Assembly (NCBI GenBank): GCA_947561395.2
Contig: OX387183.1
Coordinates: 38,236,901 to 38,300,900, forward strand
Length of the DNA: 64,000 nucleotides
Source of the DNA: Buxus sempervirens
Taxonomy: Eukaryota > Streptophyta > Magnoliopsida > Buxales > Buxaceae
Reading direction: 5' to 3'
Shown here one piece after another: positions 24,680 through 35,498 of the stretch. The notes beneath the pieces are model-generated. The model worked only from the letters and a program-made list of their open reading frames with translations, had not been told where the DNA came from and did not search any database. The position numbers and the translations under genes were made by a program. Each line of letters opens with the position of its first letter. Positions within the stretch are counted from its first letter, which is position 1.

Positions 24680-24946
24680 CACAAGTTTGCTTTTTTCTTT
24701 TTTTCTTTTCTCTCTCTTTTTTTTTTCTTTTTCTCTTTTTTTTTTCTTCTTTTCTTTTTTCTTTTCTTCTTTTTTTTATTCTATTTTTCCCTGTTTTTTT
24801 CTCTATTTTTTCTATTTTTTTCTGTTTTTTCTATTTTTTTTTCTTTGGTATCCGGTAAGTGTATCCGGATAATAAAGGGTCTGCGGGTATCCGGCCTGAG
24901 TATCCGGATCCCGCAGGTTTACTTAAGTCGCGCGCGACCGCGACTT
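24680..24946 (+). promoter_or_regulatory. T-rich tract and palindrome cluster upstream of the mobile-domain gene
   Basis: A long T/C tract (about 24688-24845) is followed by palindromes at 24848 and 24887 of the GTATCCGG type. At the next 39-bp step, 24925-24946, is a palindrome with different arms (AAGTCGCG/CGCGACTT). No clear TATA box follows. The cluster lies about 1.2 kb upstream of the ATG at 26118; much of that gap can be a 5' UTR intron (donor 25251, acceptor at 26117). Confidence 0.65.
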
Positions 24947-26117
24947 TTCCTCTTCTTTCTTCTTGCTCCGATTACTCAGACCGGCCCTAAGCTCTCGTCC
25001 TCGTCCCCGACGACTCGTCTGGCTTTTTCGGCGATCTCCAGTAGCTCCGGCGACGTCTATTGCTGCCGGCGGTTGCTCCTTGCTCCGGCAACATTCATTC
25101 TTTGCCCATTTACAGCAGCAGTCGAGCCCTAGCTCGATTTTCTCAGATTCTTCCCGATTTCTCAGCTTGGCATTGGAGGTTCTGCTTTGGCGACCTGTCC
25201 CTTGATTCCCCCTTGCAGTTAGGCACTTGATTTCTCTACTGCTCGTCCAGGTTAGTGAGATTTAAATTTTTCTTTGCAACCCATTGGACGAATTTTAATG
25301 CCATGTGTGATTCTTGCAATGTGCTTTAGTGCCATATCCAAGCAATTTTGCCATGCTATGGTGTCTCTTAATTACAGTTAATTGTGGTGAATTGCCAAAT
25401 TTCTGGCATTTCTGAATTTCTGCCAAGTTTAAGCTTGAATTTCTGCCAAGTCTGGATTTTTGCCAATTGCCTGAATTTCTGCATTTCCGCCAAGTTTGGA
25501 TTTCTGCTAATTGCCTGAATTTCTGAATTGATGCTTTAACAAATCGAATCTCGCAATTGCCTTGGTTGTTTTGGACAAATCATGATGGATTGCAATGCTT
25601 TGGACTGCTGATTTTTGGATTGTATGCTGAGAACATGATATAATCTTGATCCTGCATTCTAGATGCTTCTGATTCTTCATTGCTGATGCTGCTGTCTTCT
25701 TTGCTTGGGATTTTGCCATTTATCTGATCAGACTTTAATTCATCCGATTGCCTTGATCTCCGATTTGCTGCAAATTTTTTTTGCTTATTGAAGATATTTT
25801 TCCCCTGGCCTTACTGATTACATGTTTCCGAAGGTCTTCCCATTTGTTGTGAAAATTCCTCCTGACTTTCTGAAATGTCATACCAAATTCGAATTTCTGT
25901 TGCCTTTCCTATAACTCCTGTTTTTGATCCTTTTGTCTTCACTTTTCCCATATCCTGGAACCACAATATACAGGAAATGTTAATTACTGTAGGAATCTTT
26001 TAGGAAATGTTTCAGGATTAGAAACAGAAGTATTCCCCACTTCCCAGTAAAAATTCATAATTCATGATAATTTTGAAAAATAACCATGTGAAATTCATAA
26101 AACACTTCCCTGTGTAG

Positions 26118-28798
26118 ATGGCTAGGAGTCGTTCCCGAGTTAGAGAGGAGGCTGACCCAGCTGATCAGCCCTCCTCTTCGCGGGCTCGTACGGAGGCGAG
26201 TTCCAGTGCCACCGTGTCGGAGCCATTAGGTGACTCCAGAGAGAGCTCTGCTGAGGTAGGCTTTCAAAAATTTTTCTTTCTTTCTTCTATCTTCTTTCTA
26301 CACAAATCTTCACCTTGTTCTTGAAATTTAGCCCGTGGTTGCACCTGCTCGAGGTCGAGGCCGAGGCAGAGGCAGAGTTCAGGATCAGGCCCCTGAGGGC
26401 GAGAGAGGCCGTGGCAGAGGCCGAGGCAGAGCCAGAGATACGGCTCCGGAGGGGGTTGCTGTAGCCCTTGCAGGAGTTCCTGAGGAGTTGAGGGCCTCTG
26501 TGCATGATACAGAGCTCCTCCATGGCTTGGATAGCCATCCTTCTATGTGCATCAGGGCAGATGTGCCGCTTCCCTATCATTCCTCCCACTTACGAGGTAG
26601 CTGGGGCAGATTTAGTGATCTAGCTCAGTCGCTTTCTCCAGCACTCAGGCGGGAGTTTGGGAGGTGCCACCTGGACCATTTTCTTAGCATCCCATCCTTC
26701 AGAGCCGACCGTCCGCTCATCTTTGCCATGATGGAGAGATACTTCCCAGAGACTCAGTCATTCCACCTGCCGGACGTGGAGCTGGGGATCCGCCCCTCCG
26801 ATTTTGTGATGATTACGGGCATTCCTCTGACGGGGCGGACCATTGTCTTGGAGCGGCCTTCTGCGGAGGATATGGGACTTCTCTTGGGATATCAGGCCCT
26901 GCCACCTACTGCTTGGGATGGGCGGAGCGGCCGGCTCTCCATTAGCTGGCTGCGGGAGAGTCTGGCTCGACATTTTGAGGGGAGACACAGGACTGTGGCT
27001 GTGGATGATGCTGCATTTATTCCTATCTTCCGGCACGTATTCTTGCTGATGCTGGGGAGCTGCTTCTTCCCGGAGGATACTACCGGTGTCAGTCCGCTCT
27101 TTTTGGACGCTTTGAGAGATCTCCATCAGACCCGCCAGCTAGCATGGGGTCGGCTCATCTATGGGACCATCTTGGCCGGGCTGTGCCGAGCGGTTCGAGG
27201 CTTAGCATCTCCGAGAGGTGATGGAGTTAGCAGCCGGTTCTTCTGGCAGATTCTACAGGTATTGCATTCATCTGTCTGGCTTAATTCTTTAGGCTTTTAT
27301 CCTTTCTTGACTGATTATTCTTTTGCTAGGTGTTCATGTACACCTATATGACCTTCTTCCGCCCCTCCCCGGTTCCTGAGGTTGCGGATTTCCCTGTGGC
27401 CCTGCGATGGTCGGCCCAGGTCCGGGATGCTGATAGGAGTCAGCCCCGCACCGCCCGGGTGCACTTAGACCGTGCCCGCCGATCTGATGTAAGCCTTTTA
27501 TCTTTTCCTTTTCTTTTATTTCCTGTTCTGTATTTTGACTGTACCTGACAGTTTCCCTTTTTTGCAGCTCCTTCTGTCCCGATTTGATGACGTGGATGTT
27601 GGGGTGGCTCGTGAGATGGCGGTACAGGACGCCTTCGATAGAGATCGACGACGTCAGCCCTACCAGTGCTTCCTCGGGAGGCTTGGTAGGGTGATGTACT
27701 TAGGAGAGCGTCTGTACTTCCAGCACACCAGCGCACTTCGCATCCCCGTCCCTCCTCCTCCTGTGGGTCCCGACACACTCCTTCCCGGCTTCGACGTGGA
27801 TCAGTTTGATCATTTTCTGGATGCAGAGGGGCTCACAGTAGCCGGAGATTACGACGAGTGGTTCCAGAGGGTGTCTATTGGATGCTTGATGGATCGACCC
27901 ACTCGTGCCGGGGTGACCGAGATCGGCGGGATCCGTATCCGGATCCATGAGGACACCGTAAGTCTTGTACTTTTCATATCTTCATCTTTTCTTCCTTTAT
28001 GTATTTCTGATCCTGCTTCTGTTCTTGCTGGCAGGTACACGAGCTGAATACCATCCGGGACCGGTTTGAGAGTCAGCGGGCCGCGATCGATGATATGATC
28101 GCTGAGCACGATGCGGTCGTGGCCCAGCGGGATGCCCGGATCAGGGAGCTGGAGGCCTTAGTTGCTGAGCTTCAGTCTAGACAGGTATCTGGCCTTCTCA
28201 TATGTTCATTTCTTTCATTATTTTCCTGTTTCTGCTATTCTGATATGCTTGTTTGACTTGTGCAGGGCCCGGTCCATGATCAGGATGCCTTCTTTGAGCA
28301 TGATTTCCTGATTCCTGACCCATCTCCTGCTCGGGCCTCTGATCCCGAGGATGCCCCAGCGGCTGGTCTTGACGAGCCGGATCCTCCGGCTCCTTCTGCA
28401 GACATTCCTGGTATGATCTTCTTTTAATTCTCCTCTTTTATTCTTCCTTATATCTGAGTCTTCTGATTTTTCTCTTTTCTGTGGACTCAGCTACTTCTGA
28501 TCCTGGCCCCTCTGCTGCTGATGCTAGGCCTTCTGGAGCTGCGGGAGCAGAGGATGCTTTGGATGAGGGCCCAGTTGGGCCGGTTGCTGCTGAGCCCGAG
28601 GCTTCTTCCCCAGATTCTACTCCTGCTCCTCCCCCAGATCTCGAGGATTATTGCTTGGAGTATCATCTTCAGCAGGTGGTAGGTCGGCATCCTCGCCATG
28701 CAGCCGAGCGGATCCTTGCATACTCTAGAGGCCGAGCACTTTGGGGGAGAGGCCGTAGAGGTGGACGCGGCCGAGGACGCAGGGATGATCCTGCATAG
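26118..28798 (+). CDS. Plant mobile domain (PMD) protein, antisense gene of element A, seven exons
   Basis: Predicted exons are 26118-26255, 26332-27258, 27330-27488, 27568-27957, 28035-28184, 28266-28410 and 28491-28798. All introns are GT-AG and keep frame, giving 738 residues. The ATG follows directly on an acceptor-like TGTAG. RG-rich stretches lie at residues about 50-82 and at the C-terminus. The plant mobile domain spans about 155-410 (LDHFLSIPSF, FHLPDVELGIRPSDFVMITG, RLIYGTILAGLCRAV). Exon 5 is a short coiled coil; acidic, proline-rich linkers follow. Known PMD proteins are either transposon-encoded or host silencing factors of the MAIN type. The introns run opposite to the element transcript, so they survive retrotransposition. 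Antisense ORFs are known in Tat elements (for example Grande), so the position is precedented; the function is not. RG boxes suggest nucleic-acid binding (inference). Confidence 0.8.
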
Positions 28799-29008
28799 GA
28801 GTAGATTAGGATTTTTTTCATTTTCATGTATTTATATCATCATCCCTGTACAAAACTTCCAGATATATAAAAAAAACTTTTTATTCATTCTATCATGTCT
28901 TGCACATTTTTTGTTCTCAATTTTATGCAATTATTACATGTAAGCAGGTAAAACAGGTAAAAAATTTGGATTTTTTCATCCTTAGCTCTTTTTTTGCATT
29001 TTTTCTCG

Positions 29009-29168
29009 GTATCCGGTCTGACATACCGGATACATTGATTGGTCTTTGTATCCGGTATGTCATACCGGATATTCATGGAACCCTCTGTATCCGGTATACT
29101 TATCCGGATATTACTAAAGCCTTTGTATCCGGTCTGAGTTACCGGATACGTTAAAAGATGCTATAAAT
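29009..29168 (+). promoter_or_regulatory. Promoter of the DUF7745-like gene: four phased palindromes and a TATA box
   Basis: GTATCCGG-N9-CCGGATAY units start at 29009, 29048, 29087 and 29125 (steps 39, 39, 38). CTATAAATG (29161-29169) follows 12 bp after the last unit and about 110 bp before the ATG at 29279. The same palindrome occurs upstream of the LTR TATA box, so both transcription units of the element share a cis element. Confidence 0.8.
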
Positions 29169-29278
29169 GCAACCTGCCTCGGGATTTGAGCATTTTTTAC
29201 GAGTTTTTGAGTTTAGAAACCCCCTTTTTCGCCTTTTTCTTCCTCCTCTTGAGTTCTAGCTTGCTCCCGTCAAATCCA

Positions 29279-30969
29279 ATGGAATCCGGATCATCTTCTG
29301 CCCCCTTACTATCTGTCCACACTGCCTCCCCTGCAAAACAACCTTTTAGATCAAAACCCCCAAATCTCACTAGATACAACCCTGTGGATTCCTTTTACAC
29401 AAGGTGGGTTAACTCTATGACCCTAGATGAGGAGAGGAGATGGGGTACTACCAACCTAGGCCATACCCTGCTCATTCCCAAGGTTCCCTTCAGGTGGGAG
29501 ATTATAGAGGCCATGATTGGTCATTGGGTTCCTGATCTCAACTTGTTCCGTTTTGGGACCCATGAGATGACCCCAACCATTGAGGAGGTGGAAACCATCC
29601 TGGGCCTGAGGTTTGATGAGAAGGTGGTGAATCCACCTCTTAGGCCCAGTTACAAGAAGGAAGCTTCTACTTTTTTGGGCATAGGGAAGAAGGACTTGGG
29701 GGATTCTGACACCCTTTTGACCCTATCTAAGGCTTTTTTGACTGAGAAGCTTTTGAGGGGAGAAGATAAGGAGGCCCGATTCAATGCGTTGACCCTGATA
29801 GTGGTCAACCAGTTGCTTTTCCCACGGGAGGATGACGAGGTGGACTTGGCCTTGATCTCAGTGATATGCCAGGTTCGGGAGAGGGAGAGGTTGGCCCCTA
29901 TGATTTTAGCTGGGATATATCAGGCCTTAACCGACTGCTACAATAGGAAGTCGAAACGCTTCCTAGCATGTGCCCAGATCCTGCAGGTAAAAAAAAATTT
30001 TTTTCTTGCTTTTTGGCTTTCTTTTTGGCTTTTTTTTTCGCTTTTTTTTTTTTTTATACAATGTGCTGACACCTCTCTCTTCCTTTGCAGCTTTGGCTAC
30101 TTGATCATTTGAGCCAGATTGAAGAGATCAATCGACACTTCTTCCCGAGTCTAAAAGTTCCCCTCTTGATGAGCAACAGGGGGTGTCCCGATATTCCAGG
30201 GGGCAAACAGGGCTGGTTCACTTTCTTGGGCTCGCTTCAGGATGACCAGGTGAGATGGCCTGGTACTTATCAGCCTAACGCGGAGACAGTGATTAGCTTC
30301 CGAGACCGCAAATTTTTGATTCTGGCGGGCCTGAAGCATGCAGTGCTGTATCTTCCTCTGCGGGTCCTTCGTCAATTCCGAGCGACCCAGGGGATTATCA
30401 TCCCATGTGGATATGAGGATCGTCTTGGGCCTCTTTCTATGAAGCTGAATGCCTGGTTGATGAAGGAGTGGTCCTATGTCCGCTTTATGCATGGTCCAGT
30501 CTTCTCAGAAGCCCATGTGAAGGATTATCTCTTCTGGATCAAGGAACAGATACAGACTCAGGCCCCGGTACCCGAAGATCCTCCTGTTGTCTTGGCTCCC
30601 ACCTATGAGGACATTCTAGAGTCTGCGCGGGCTTCTCATAAGCGGCTTCAGCAGATATGGGTACGGGAGGCCCAGGAGCTCAGGATACAGGGCGCTTATC
30701 TGGAGAGGCAGCTTGAGGAGCAGATCTCACGCCGCATTGCCGTGGAAGAGAAGCTGGAGGAGCAGAGGCAGGCCCGTTGCTTCGAGGTCCGTATGATCCG
30801 GCAGAAGTACCAGGATACTTTGGCCAGCCTTAGGAGTATGCGGATCAAGCAGGCCCTTTCAGATGAGGTCATTTCCTTCTTGAGTGATCCCGCTGCAGAG
30901 GGGGCTTCAGGAGTCATTGCAGCTCAGGCAGCTCGGATTCGGGAGCTTGAGGAGCGGCTAGGAGACTAG
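29279..30969 (+). CDS. DUF7745-like coiled-coil protein, antisense gene of element A, two exons
   Basis: Exons 29279-29986 and 30091-30969 are joined by a GT-AG intron whose removal links RFLACAQILQ to LWLLDHLSQ, giving 528 residues. Residues about 65-380 resemble the plant transposon-associated DUF7745 family (LNLFRFGTHEMTPTIEEVE, LLFPREDDEVDLALIS, the CAQ-LQLWLL junction). Residues about 405-528 are a charged heptad-rich coiled coil (LERQLEEQISRRIAVEEKL, ARIRELEERL), which suggests oligomerisation. The first in-frame ATG is at 29279, downstream of a TATA box. The gene is in tandem with the mobile-domain gene and tail-to-tail with pol. The family name is from memory; biochemical function is unknown. 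Confidence 0.72.
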
Positions 30970-31910
30970 CTTTATTTCCTGCACATTTTTCATACCTTTG
31001 TACAAAATTGAACTCCAATAGTGGAAATACAAAGGATTTAATTCAAAATAAAGTTTTTATATTATTGGCCTCAGAATGCTCAGATGCTTGTAAAAACAAA
31101 GGTTTTATGAAAAGTATTTGATTTCTCATCACTGGCCAAAGTATAATTTTTCCTTTTTATATTTTTTTTTGTATTTTTTTTTTGAAATTTGGTCCATGCA
31201 CTTAATCACCTATAATTAAAGGAATTAAAACCAGGTTAAATAATGAAAAGGGTAGTCCACAAAATACTGAGGGATCAGAACCGTCCATCTTAGGACCTTT
31301 AGAGTCATTCCCAAATGCCAAAACTGCCCCATTCTGCTCATGCCGATTTTGCTTCAATCTCAGATTTCCATGATCAACTCAACCTCTGATTTTCTTTCAT
31401 TTTTCTTATTTTTTTTCTTTTTGCCTTTTTGCCAATATTGCCCCTAGCGCCAGTTACGGTTTTCACTAGGGCCGGCTTCTGAATTCCGTCATCACCCATC
31501 TTACTCTGATATTTAAATGAACAAGCTAAGATCACCGAGGGCTTAAAAATAGGACGAAATAAAGGCTAGGCTCAGTTTATGAAAGAAAGGGTATTAAAGG
31601 CCCAAAAATTTTCAAGTGTGGAAATAGGTCAACCGGACTTACAGTCATGATGAATTTAACCCTTTTCCCCCAAATTGCATTTTTTGCATTTTTTTCACAC
31701 TTGGCTTTCATTTGCCATTTCCATTGCTTTTCCTCTCTTTTTCTTTTTCTTTCCTCACTTTTGCCCCAATTGATTTTGCCCCAATTTGACTGTAAATCCG
31801 GTTTGGGTTGATCAAAGAAACGAACCGGCTCAACTTGGCTAGACTAGGGATTAAAATTTTTGAAGGAAATAAAGAAAAATGGCCTCGGATCATTTCCTAG
31901 AAATATTCAC
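30970..31910. other. Spacer between the antisense genes and pol
   Basis: No gene is seen. It contains T-rich tracts and a block with ATAGGACGAAA at about 31549 that resembles two blocks in the 3' region of B (18293, 18472). The pol and DUF7745-like genes converge here, so it probably holds both 3' ends. Confidence 0.5.
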
Positions 31911-34900
31911 TCAAGGAAAATACCTTTTTACCGCATCAGAGTTAATGGGCTCAGGAAAATCTGACCCATCCATTTCTGCTAAGATGAGTGCACCCCCTGA
32001 CAGTACTTTCTTGACGACATATGGGCCTTCCCAATTGGGCTTGAACTTACCACGAGGATCTTCCAAAAATGGTAGAATTTTCTTTAGCACTAAGTTTCCT
32101 TCTTGGAAAGTTCTGGGCCTCACTTTCTTATTGTAAGCCCGGGCCATTCTCTTCTGGTACAACTGTCCATGGCAAAGCGCTTTCAATCGCTTTTCTTCTA
32201 TCAGGTTAAGTTGATCATGTCTCGACTGGACCCATTCGGCTTCTTCTAGTTCTGCTTCCATGAGCACTCGGAGTGATGGGATCTCCACTTCCACGGGCAA
32301 GACTGCTTCCATCCCATAGACTAGGGAGTACGGGGTTGCCCCAGTTGAAGTCCGGATCGAGGTTCTGTATGCATGCAGAGCAAGTGGTAGCATTTCATGC
32401 CAATCTTTGTAACTCACTACCATCTTCTGAATGATTTTCTTTATATTCTTGTTTGCTGCTTCCACTGCCCCATTCATCTTTGGCCTGTACGGAGCTGACT
32501 TATGATGGGTGATCTGAAACTGCTCACACATTTTCTTCATGTCCTTGTTCTTAATATTTGAAGCATTGTCTGATACTATAGCATTTGGCAGTCCATAGCG
32601 ACAAATGATATTGTGCTTCAAAAATTTGATCACATGGTTGCTTGTGATATTTGCATATGATGCTGCTTCCACCCACTTAGTGAAGTAGTCAATCGCCACC
32701 AGGATGAATCTATGTCCGTTCGATGCCTTAGGGGAGATCATGCCGATGACATCTATGCCCCACATAGAGAAGGGCCAGGGTGATGTCATGTTGTGCAGCT
32801 CACCTGGGGGTGCATGCTTGTTATCTGCATAGATTTGGCATTGATGGCACCTCCTGACATGTACACAGCAATCATGCTCCATGGTTGTCCAGTAGTATCC
32901 CAGCCTCAGGATCTTCTTAGCCAGCATGTGCCCACTCATATGGGGCCCACAGACTCCTCCATGTACAGTCTCAATCAGCCTTTCCGATTCCGCCTTGGCA
33001 ACACATCTTAGCAGAATGTCGTTATGTGACCTTTTGTACACATGTCCACCACTTAGCAAAAACTGACCCGCCAATCTCTGTATTGTCCTCTTCTCAGTAG
33101 CAGTGGCATTTTCTGGCAAACTCCGATTGTTCAAGAAATTTTTGATATCTTGAAACCATGGTGTTTCTTCTTCTGGTGCTCCCTCTAGAACAAGACAGTA
33201 AGCCGGTTCATCTCTAACCTCAATTTCCAGCGGTCTGATGTCTACTCCTTCTGGTATGCTGACCATTGAAGCTAATGTTGCTAGAGCATCCGCAAACTGA
33301 TTCTTGGCCCTTGGCATATAGTTGAAGGAAATTCGAGTGAAATTTGTGCTTATTTCTTCCAAATACTGGTGATAGGGGATCAATTTGTGATCCTTGGTTT
33401 TCCACTCACCAGTTGTTTGGAAGATGATAAGACTCGAATCCCCGTATACGTCAAGTTCCTCTACTCCATGATCCATGGCTGCTTGCAATCCAATTATGCA
33501 TGCCTCATATTCTGCTATGTTATTGGTGCACTGGAATCTCAGCTTTACTGCAATTGGGATGTGTGAACCATCTGGTTTAACCAAGACTGCCCCTATTCCG
33601 TTCCCATTCATATTGGCGGCCCCATCGAAGAACATCTGCCAAGAACTCTCACTGTCCTCCTCTTCAGTGTACAGAATTGCCTCATCTGGGAAGTTGGTCT
33701 TCAAGGGTTGATATTCTGGCAGAGGATGTGCAGCCATGTGATCAGCTATGGCTTGACCCTTGATCGCCTTCTGGGTGATGTATGTGAGGTCAAACTCGGA
33801 TAGTAGCAGTTGCCACTTAGCCGTTCTGCCAGTCAATGCCGGTTTCTCAAATAAATACTTCAGCGGGTCCATCCGGGATATCAATAGTGTGGAGTGACTA
33901 AGGAAGTAATGCCTTAACCTCTGAGTGGCCCACACTAGAGCACAGCAAGTCTTCTCCAATGGTGAGTATTTGGCTTCATATTCCGTGAATTTTTTACTCA
34001 GATAGTAAATTGCCCTTTCTTTTCTACCAGTCTCATCATGTTGCCCCAAGACACATCCCATCGACGTTTCCAACACTGACAAGTACAGGATCAGCGGTCT
34101 TCCTGGAGTTGGTGGCACTAGTACCGGTGGGTTCAGCAAATACCTCTTTATTGTATCAAATGCCTGTTGGCAGTCCTCATTCCAGACCGTCGGGTTATCT
34201 TTTCTCAAAAGTTTGAAAATTGGTTCACAGATAGCAGTGAGCTGTGCTATGAACCGGCTTATGTACTGAATTCTTCCAAGAAAGCCCCTGACCTCCTTCT
34301 CGGTTCTGGGTGCTGGCATTTCAATTATGGCCTTGGCTTTAGCCGGGTCAATTTCAATTCCTCTTCGGCTCACTATAAACCCCAGTAACTTCCCTGATGT
34401 AGCCCCAAAGACGCATTTAGCCGGGTTAAGCCGTAGACTGTACTTCCTGAGCCGATCAAACACTTTCTTCAGATTGATCAAGTGGTCCTCCTCTTTGCAT
34501 GATTTGGCAATCATATCATCCACGTAGACCTCCATCTCCTTGTGGATCATGTCATGGAATAGTGCAGTCATTGCCCGCTGGTATGTTGCCCCAGCGTTCT
34601 TAAGCCCAAACGGCATGACTGTGTAGTGGAATGTGCCCCAAGGTGTGATAAATGCTGTTTTCTCTTGATCTTCCTTAGCCATCTTGATCTGATTATATCC
34701 CGAGAAGCCATCCATGAAGGAAAACAGGCTATGTACCGCCGTATTATCGACCAGAATGTCGATGTGTGGAAGCGGAAAATCGTCCTTTGGGCTTGCCTTG
34801 TTCAAATCTCTGTAATCCACGCACATTCGGACCTTCCCGTCCTTCTTTGGTACTGGCACTATGTTTGCGAGCCACTCAGGGTACGTAGAGACTGCCAAAA

Positions 34901-35498
34901 ATCCAGCTTGAAATTGTTTGACCACTTCGTCCTTGACCTTCAGAGTCCACTCAGGTTTCAATCTTCTCAGCTTCTGCTTAATCGGCTTAACCCCTGGCAA
35001 AATTGGCAACCTGTGCACCACCATGTCAGTGTCCAACCCCGGCATGTCCCGATACGACCAAGCAAACACATCCTTGTAATCTGCCAAGAACAGTGACATT
35101 TCATTCTTCTGCACATCAGACAAGCATGACCCGATTTTTACAATTTTTGGGTCATCTTTGGTCCCAAGATTTATGGATATGGTCTCCTCAATATTAGGTT
35201 GGACCCCCTTTTCATGACGTTCCAATTGGTATTCAATTTCTTTTGGAACGTCTTCTTCTTCGACCTCAGTCTCTTCTTCAACCCCCATGAGATCAAAGTC
35301 GAGCTCAAGGTCGAAGTCATATTCAACCTGGTCCAATTCGGTCTGATTATATGGTTCATAAGTGGTTTGGACCTTTTTGAAAAATTTAAACTTTCTAGAA
35401 AAAATAGAAAAATCTTTTTGGTTTTTTTGTGGGCCTTCTAAACATAATTCCCCTGAAGACGAAGGCCCATTAGAACCTTCAGGGAAATGGCATTCCAC
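31911..35498 (-). CDS. pol: Element A pol: reverse transcriptase, two RNases H, integrase
   Basis: This is a 1195-codon open frame without disabling stops. RT spans about residues 200-420, with YVDD at 325-328. A first RNase H follows at about 465-590; it looks degenerate because the first acidic position reads LYLSV. The archaeal-type RNase H at about 619-745 keeps D624, E663, D687 and D737. Integrase has the zinc motif H846/H853/C884/C887 and D916, D977, E1013 with exactly 35 residues between the last two. The C-terminal part resembles the usual GPY-type region (KPNWEGPYVVKKVLSGGAL). The frame has no ATG at its start: it overlaps the gag-pro end by 20 nt in another frame, so expression needs a shift, splicing or slippage at an A8 run (35507-35514). 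All key catalytic residues are present. Confidence 0.95.
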   Translation of the reverse strand: MECHFPEGSNGPSSSGELCLEGPQKNQKDFSIFSRKFKFFKKVQTTYEPYNQTELDQVEYDFDLELDFDLMGVEEETEVEEEDVPKEIEYQLERHEKGVQPNIEETISINLGTKDDPKIVKIGSCLSDVQKNEMSLFLADYKDVFAWSYRDMPGLDTDMVVHRLPILPGVKPIKQKLRRLKPEWTLKVKDEVVKQFQAGFLAVSTYPEWLANIVPVPKKDGKVRMCVDYRDLNKASPKDDFPLPHIDILVDNTAVHSLFSFMDGFSGYNQIKMAKEDQEKTAFITPWGTFHYTVMPFGLKNAGATYQRAMTALFHDMIHKEMEVYVDDMIAKSCKEEDHLINLKKVFDRLRKYSLRLNPAKCVFGATSGKLLGFIVSRRGIEIDPAKAKAIIEMPAPRTEKEVRGFLGRIQYISRFIAQLTAICEPIFKLLRKDNPTVWNEDCQQAFDTIKRYLLNPPVLVPPTPGRPLILYLSVLETSMGCVLGQHDETGRKERAIYYLSKKFTEYEAKYSPLEKTCCALVWATQRLRHYFLSHSTLLISRMDPLKYLFEKPALTGRTAKWQLLLSEFDLTYITQKAIKGQAIADHMAAHPLPEYQPLKTNFPDEAILYTEEEDSESSWQMFFDGAANMNGNGIGAVLVKPDGSHIPIAVKLRFQCTNNIAEYEACIIGLQAAMDHGVEELDVYGDSSLIIFQTTGEWKTKDHKLIPYHQYLEEISTNFTRISFNYMPRAKNQFADALATLASMVSIPEGVDIRPLEIEVRDEPAYCLVLEGAPEEETPWFQDIKNFLNNRSLPENATATEKRTIQRLAGQFLLSGGHVYKRSHNDILLRCVAKAESERLIETVHGGVCGPHMSGHMLAKKILRLGYYWTTMEHDCCVHVRRCHQCQIYADNKHAPPGELHNMTSPWPFSMWGIDVIGMISPKASNGHRFILVAIDYFTKWVEAASYANITSNHVIKFLKHNIICRYGLPNAIVSDNASNIKNKDMKKMCEQFQITHHKSAPYRPKMNGAVEAANKNIKKIIQKMVVSYKDWHEMLPLALHAYRTSIRTSTGATPYSLVYGMEAVLPVEVEIPSLRVLMEAELEEAEWVQSRHDQLNLIEEKRLKALCHGQLYQKRMARAYNKKVRPRTFQEGNLVLKKILPFLEDPRGKFKPNWEGPYVVKKVLSGGALILAEMDGSDFPEPINSDAVKRYFP

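Noticed and set aside
24687..24872. Phenylalanine-rich open frame
   Set aside because: It is a translation of a T/C tract and its composition explains it fully.
26287..28109. Minus-strand frames opposite the mobile-domain gene
   Set aside because: They are shadows of the GC-rich exons; the plus strand has domain similarity and consistent splice sites.
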